Origin: Clostridium peptidivorans
GTDB lineage: Bacteria; Bacillota; Clostridia; Clostridiales; Clostridiaceae
Length of the DNA stretch: 64,000 bases
Assembly (NCBI RefSeq): GCF_900205925.1
Contig: NZ_OAOD01000013.1
Coordinates: forward strand, 1 to 64,000
Direction of reading: 5' to 3'
This document shows positions 62,609 through 64,000 of this stretch, piece by piece. The number at the start of each line of letters is the position of its first letter. Within the stretch, counting starts at the first letter, position 1. Made by a program: the position numbers and the translations under genes. Under the pieces are notes generated by a model. The model did not search any database and was not told the DNA's origin. It saw nothing but the letters and a program-made list of their open reading frames with translations.

Positions 62609-62839
62609 TTATTTGCTACCATTTGCAAGTTGTTCTTCAGCCATGGAAATAAGTCTTTTAACCATTTCTCCACCGACTCTTCCACAATTTTTTGAAGTTA
62701 CTTCTCCCCAATAATCCTCTGAGCCTTGATGAACTCCAAGTTCCATTGATTCTGCTATTTCATATTTCATATTATCTAAAGCTTTATGAGCGTTTGGTAC
62801 AAGCTGAGTTCTTCCACTTCCTGATTGTCCTAATGCCAT
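62609..62839 (-). CDS. Small acid-soluble spore protein, alpha/beta type
   Basis: DNA-coating protein of the dormant spore that protects DNA and is later degraded as an amino-acid source. Seen: 76 residues with KYEIAESMELGV, whose EIA is the germination-protease cleavage site, then YWGEVTSKNCGRVGGEMVKR, the second conserved DNA-binding helix. Start ATG at 62839 after AAAGGAGG. It is monocistronic with a strong terminator, as usual for forespore sigma-G genes; I could not place a convincing sigma-G promoter by eye. Confidence 0.96.
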   Translation of the reverse strand: MALGQSGSGRTQLVPNAHKALDNMKYEIAESMELGVHQGSEDYWGEVTSKNCGRVGGEMVKRLISMAEEQLANGSK

Positions 62840-63031
62840 AATAAATTACCTCCTTTTTATAAATGATTATGTATTAGTCACTTATAGTATTTGTTCATAT
62901 CAAATATAAATACTGTAGTGTTTTAGGAAAGAAAGGGTTAATAAGGTAAGCTAATTAAATTTCACTAGAATATTTAACTTAAATTTTACATATAAAAAAT
63001 AAGAAGGAATTTATATGGAGGGTAATGTAAA

Positions 63032-63778
63032 TTGAAGAGCAGGGTTTACAAAAAGGTTTTATTTGCAGTGTTATTACTCGCAATAAGTACTGTTTCAAGT
63101 ATATTTTTAAATGTCAGCAAAGGAGTATTTATTCAGGATAAAAATATTCCTATATATTCAGTAGATACACAGGAAAAGAAGGTAAGTATAACCTTTGATG
63201 TAAATTGGGGAAATGATAATACAATTGAAATATTGGATATCTTAGATAAATATAAGATAAAAGCCACTTTTTTTATAATAGGGAATTGGGCAGATGATTT
63301 TCCAGAGCTTACTAAGGAAATATACAAAAGAGGACATGAAATTGGAAATCATTCAGACACACATGCGGATTTTGCTAAAGTCTCTAAAGAAAGAATAATA
63401 AGAGAAATAAGTGCAGCGGATGCGAAAATAATGAAGATTACAGGACAAGGAACTAAATTATTTAGATGTCCATCAGGTTCTTATAATGATAATGCAGTAA
63501 ATGCAGTAAAGTCTGCAGGATATTATTGTATACAATGGGATGTAGATAGTATAGATTGGAAAGCAGAAGGAGCAGATAAGGAATATGAAAGGGTTATGAA
63601 AAAAGTTAAACCTGGCTCTATAATGCTATTTCATAGTGATGCAAAATTTACTCCATATAATTTACCAAGAATAATAGAAGCTTTAAAGGACAAAGGATAC
63701 AGTTTCGTTAAGGTTGGAGACTTAATATATAAGGAAAATTATAAAATAAATTTGGAAGGTAAGCAGATAAGTAATTGA
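63032..63778 (+). CDS. pdaB: Polysaccharide deacetylase, PdaB-type sporulation protein
   Basis: Seen: 248 residues, an N-terminal membrane anchor or uncleaved signal (about 8-28), then a NodB domain: motif 1 VSITFDVNWGNDN, motif 2 RGHEIGNHSDTHADF with the metal-binding His pair, motif 3 FRCPSGSYND, and motif 5 SIMLFHSDAKFTP. TFDVNWGND in place of TFDDG is the pattern of the sporulation-specific PdaB/YbaN group, acting on spore-cortex or wall polysaccharide. Start is TTG at 63032 after GGAGGG; no in-frame ATG exists nearby. It lies next to a SASP gene, consistent with sporulation. Confidence 0.88.
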   Translation: MKSRVYKKVLFAVLLLAISTVSSIFLNVSKGVFIQDKNIPIYSVDTQEKKVSITFDVNWGNDNTIEILDILDKYKIKATFFIIGNWADDFPELTKEIYKRGHEIGNHSDTHADFAKVSKERIIREISAADAKIMKITGQGTKLFRCPSGSYNDNAVNAVKSAGYYCIQWDVDSIDWKAEGADKEYERVMKKVKPGSIMLFHSDAKFTPYNLPRIIEALKDKGYSFVKVGDLIYKENYKINLEGKQISN

Positions 63779-63879
63779 TGGTAAATAATAACTGTATTAT
63801 AATGGAAATATATAATGCATAAAATATCAACCTTTGCTAAAAATACATATAGAAGAAAATTGAAGCAGGGGTTGATAAT

Positions 63880-64000
63880 ATGAGAAGAATAGCAGTAATG
63901 GGAGAAAATACAAACTTAATTTATATTATAAAAAAGGAGTTATTGCAGTTAAATATTAAATATGAATTAGTTGATTTAAAAGACACTGAAATTGTAGCAG
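63880..64000 (+). CDS. Unidentified protein, 3' end beyond the window
   Basis: ATG at 63880 preceded by GCAGGGG opens a frame that is still open at the window edge: 40 residues beginning MRRIAVMGENTNLIYIIKKE and ending in VDLKDTEIVA. The start looks like a Rossmann-type beta-alpha unit (hydrophobic strand, Gly, helix), but too little is visible to name a family. A TATAAT box at about 63797 could be its promoter. Confidence 0.6.
   Translation, partial: MRRIAVMGENTNLIYIIKKELLQLNIKYELVDLKDTEIVA

Noticed and set aside
1-64000. tRNA, rRNA, replication origin or insertion sequence
   Set aside because: No cloverleaf-like, rRNA-like, DnaA-box cluster or transposase sequence was recognised on either strand.

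Overview
This window is chromosomal DNA from a low-GC, endospore-forming, amino-acid-fermenting clostridium. The evidence is the very AT-rich sequence, frequent TTG/GTG starts with strong Shine-Dalgarno sites, an alpha/beta-type SASP and a PdaB-like sporulation deacetylase, a V-type ATPase operon, six GltS-type sodium/glutamate symporters and a full set of histidine-fermentation genes. The combination resembles Clostridium tetani and close relatives (C. cochlearium); that species-level reading is an inference. I see no rRNA, tRNA, prophage, transposase or CRISPR array.

Layout. 1-7.5 kb: the end of a CAP-domain protein, modAB (molybdate uptake, no modC visible), an M16 peptidase, recX, a membrane transglutaminase-like protein, a TPR protein and an SsuBC/TauBC-like ABC permease/ATPase pair. 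7.9-16.5 kb: a nine-gene V-type ATPase operon (ntpF-like, C, I, K, G, E, A, B, D). 16.6-20.9 kb: a giant 2-hydroxyacyl-CoA dehydratase activator-like protein. 21-29 kb: five tandem gltS paralogs, all on the minus strand. 29.4-33.5 kb: an orphan NMT1-type binding protein, then a sensor kinase with an extracellular amino-acid-binding-type domain and its NtrC-type partner. 33.8-55.7 kb: histidine catabolism, in three transcription units: hutU / ftcD1-hutI; a DapF-like epimerase - YuiF-like permease - hutH; and ftcD2 - folT-like ECF component - fhs - fchA. Interspersed are a large SARP/BTAD-type ATPase regulator, a YjiH-like membrane protein, a HutF-like amidohydrolase and a sixth gltS with a sigma-54 promoter. 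55.8-60.5 kb: a T-box-controlled valS, then folC. 60.6-64 kb: small conserved and sporulation genes.

How it works together (inference from known pathways): histidine enters, perhaps through the YuiF-like permease, and passes through HutH, HutU and HutI to formiminoglutamate. FtcD moves the formimino group to tetrahydrofolate, FchA releases ammonia, and Fhs recovers ATP and formate. A FolT-like folate transporter component lies inside that operon. Glutamate carriers and an ion-translocating V-ATPase lie in the same neighbourhood.

Most interesting signals. (1) Three hut-unit promoters share a direct repeat of GACG half-sites exactly 11 bp apart, ending 7-8 bp before a TATAAT -10 box. This is the geometry of SARP operators, and a SARP/BTAD-ATPase-TPR regulator is encoded among these units: a candidate undescribed histidine-fermentation regulon. 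(2) Three copies of a roughly 210-bp palindromic element, with compensating changes in the arms, lie at 51.0, 51.3 and 56.1 kb; the last sits between the T-box terminator and valS. (3) gltS6 has a canonical -24/-12 promoter with twin upstream palindromes, and an NtrC-type two-component pair is encoded 17 kb away. (4) The tandem gltS array shows segmental duplication and gene conversion. (5) The DapF-like epimerase in the hutH operon appears to start at ATT.
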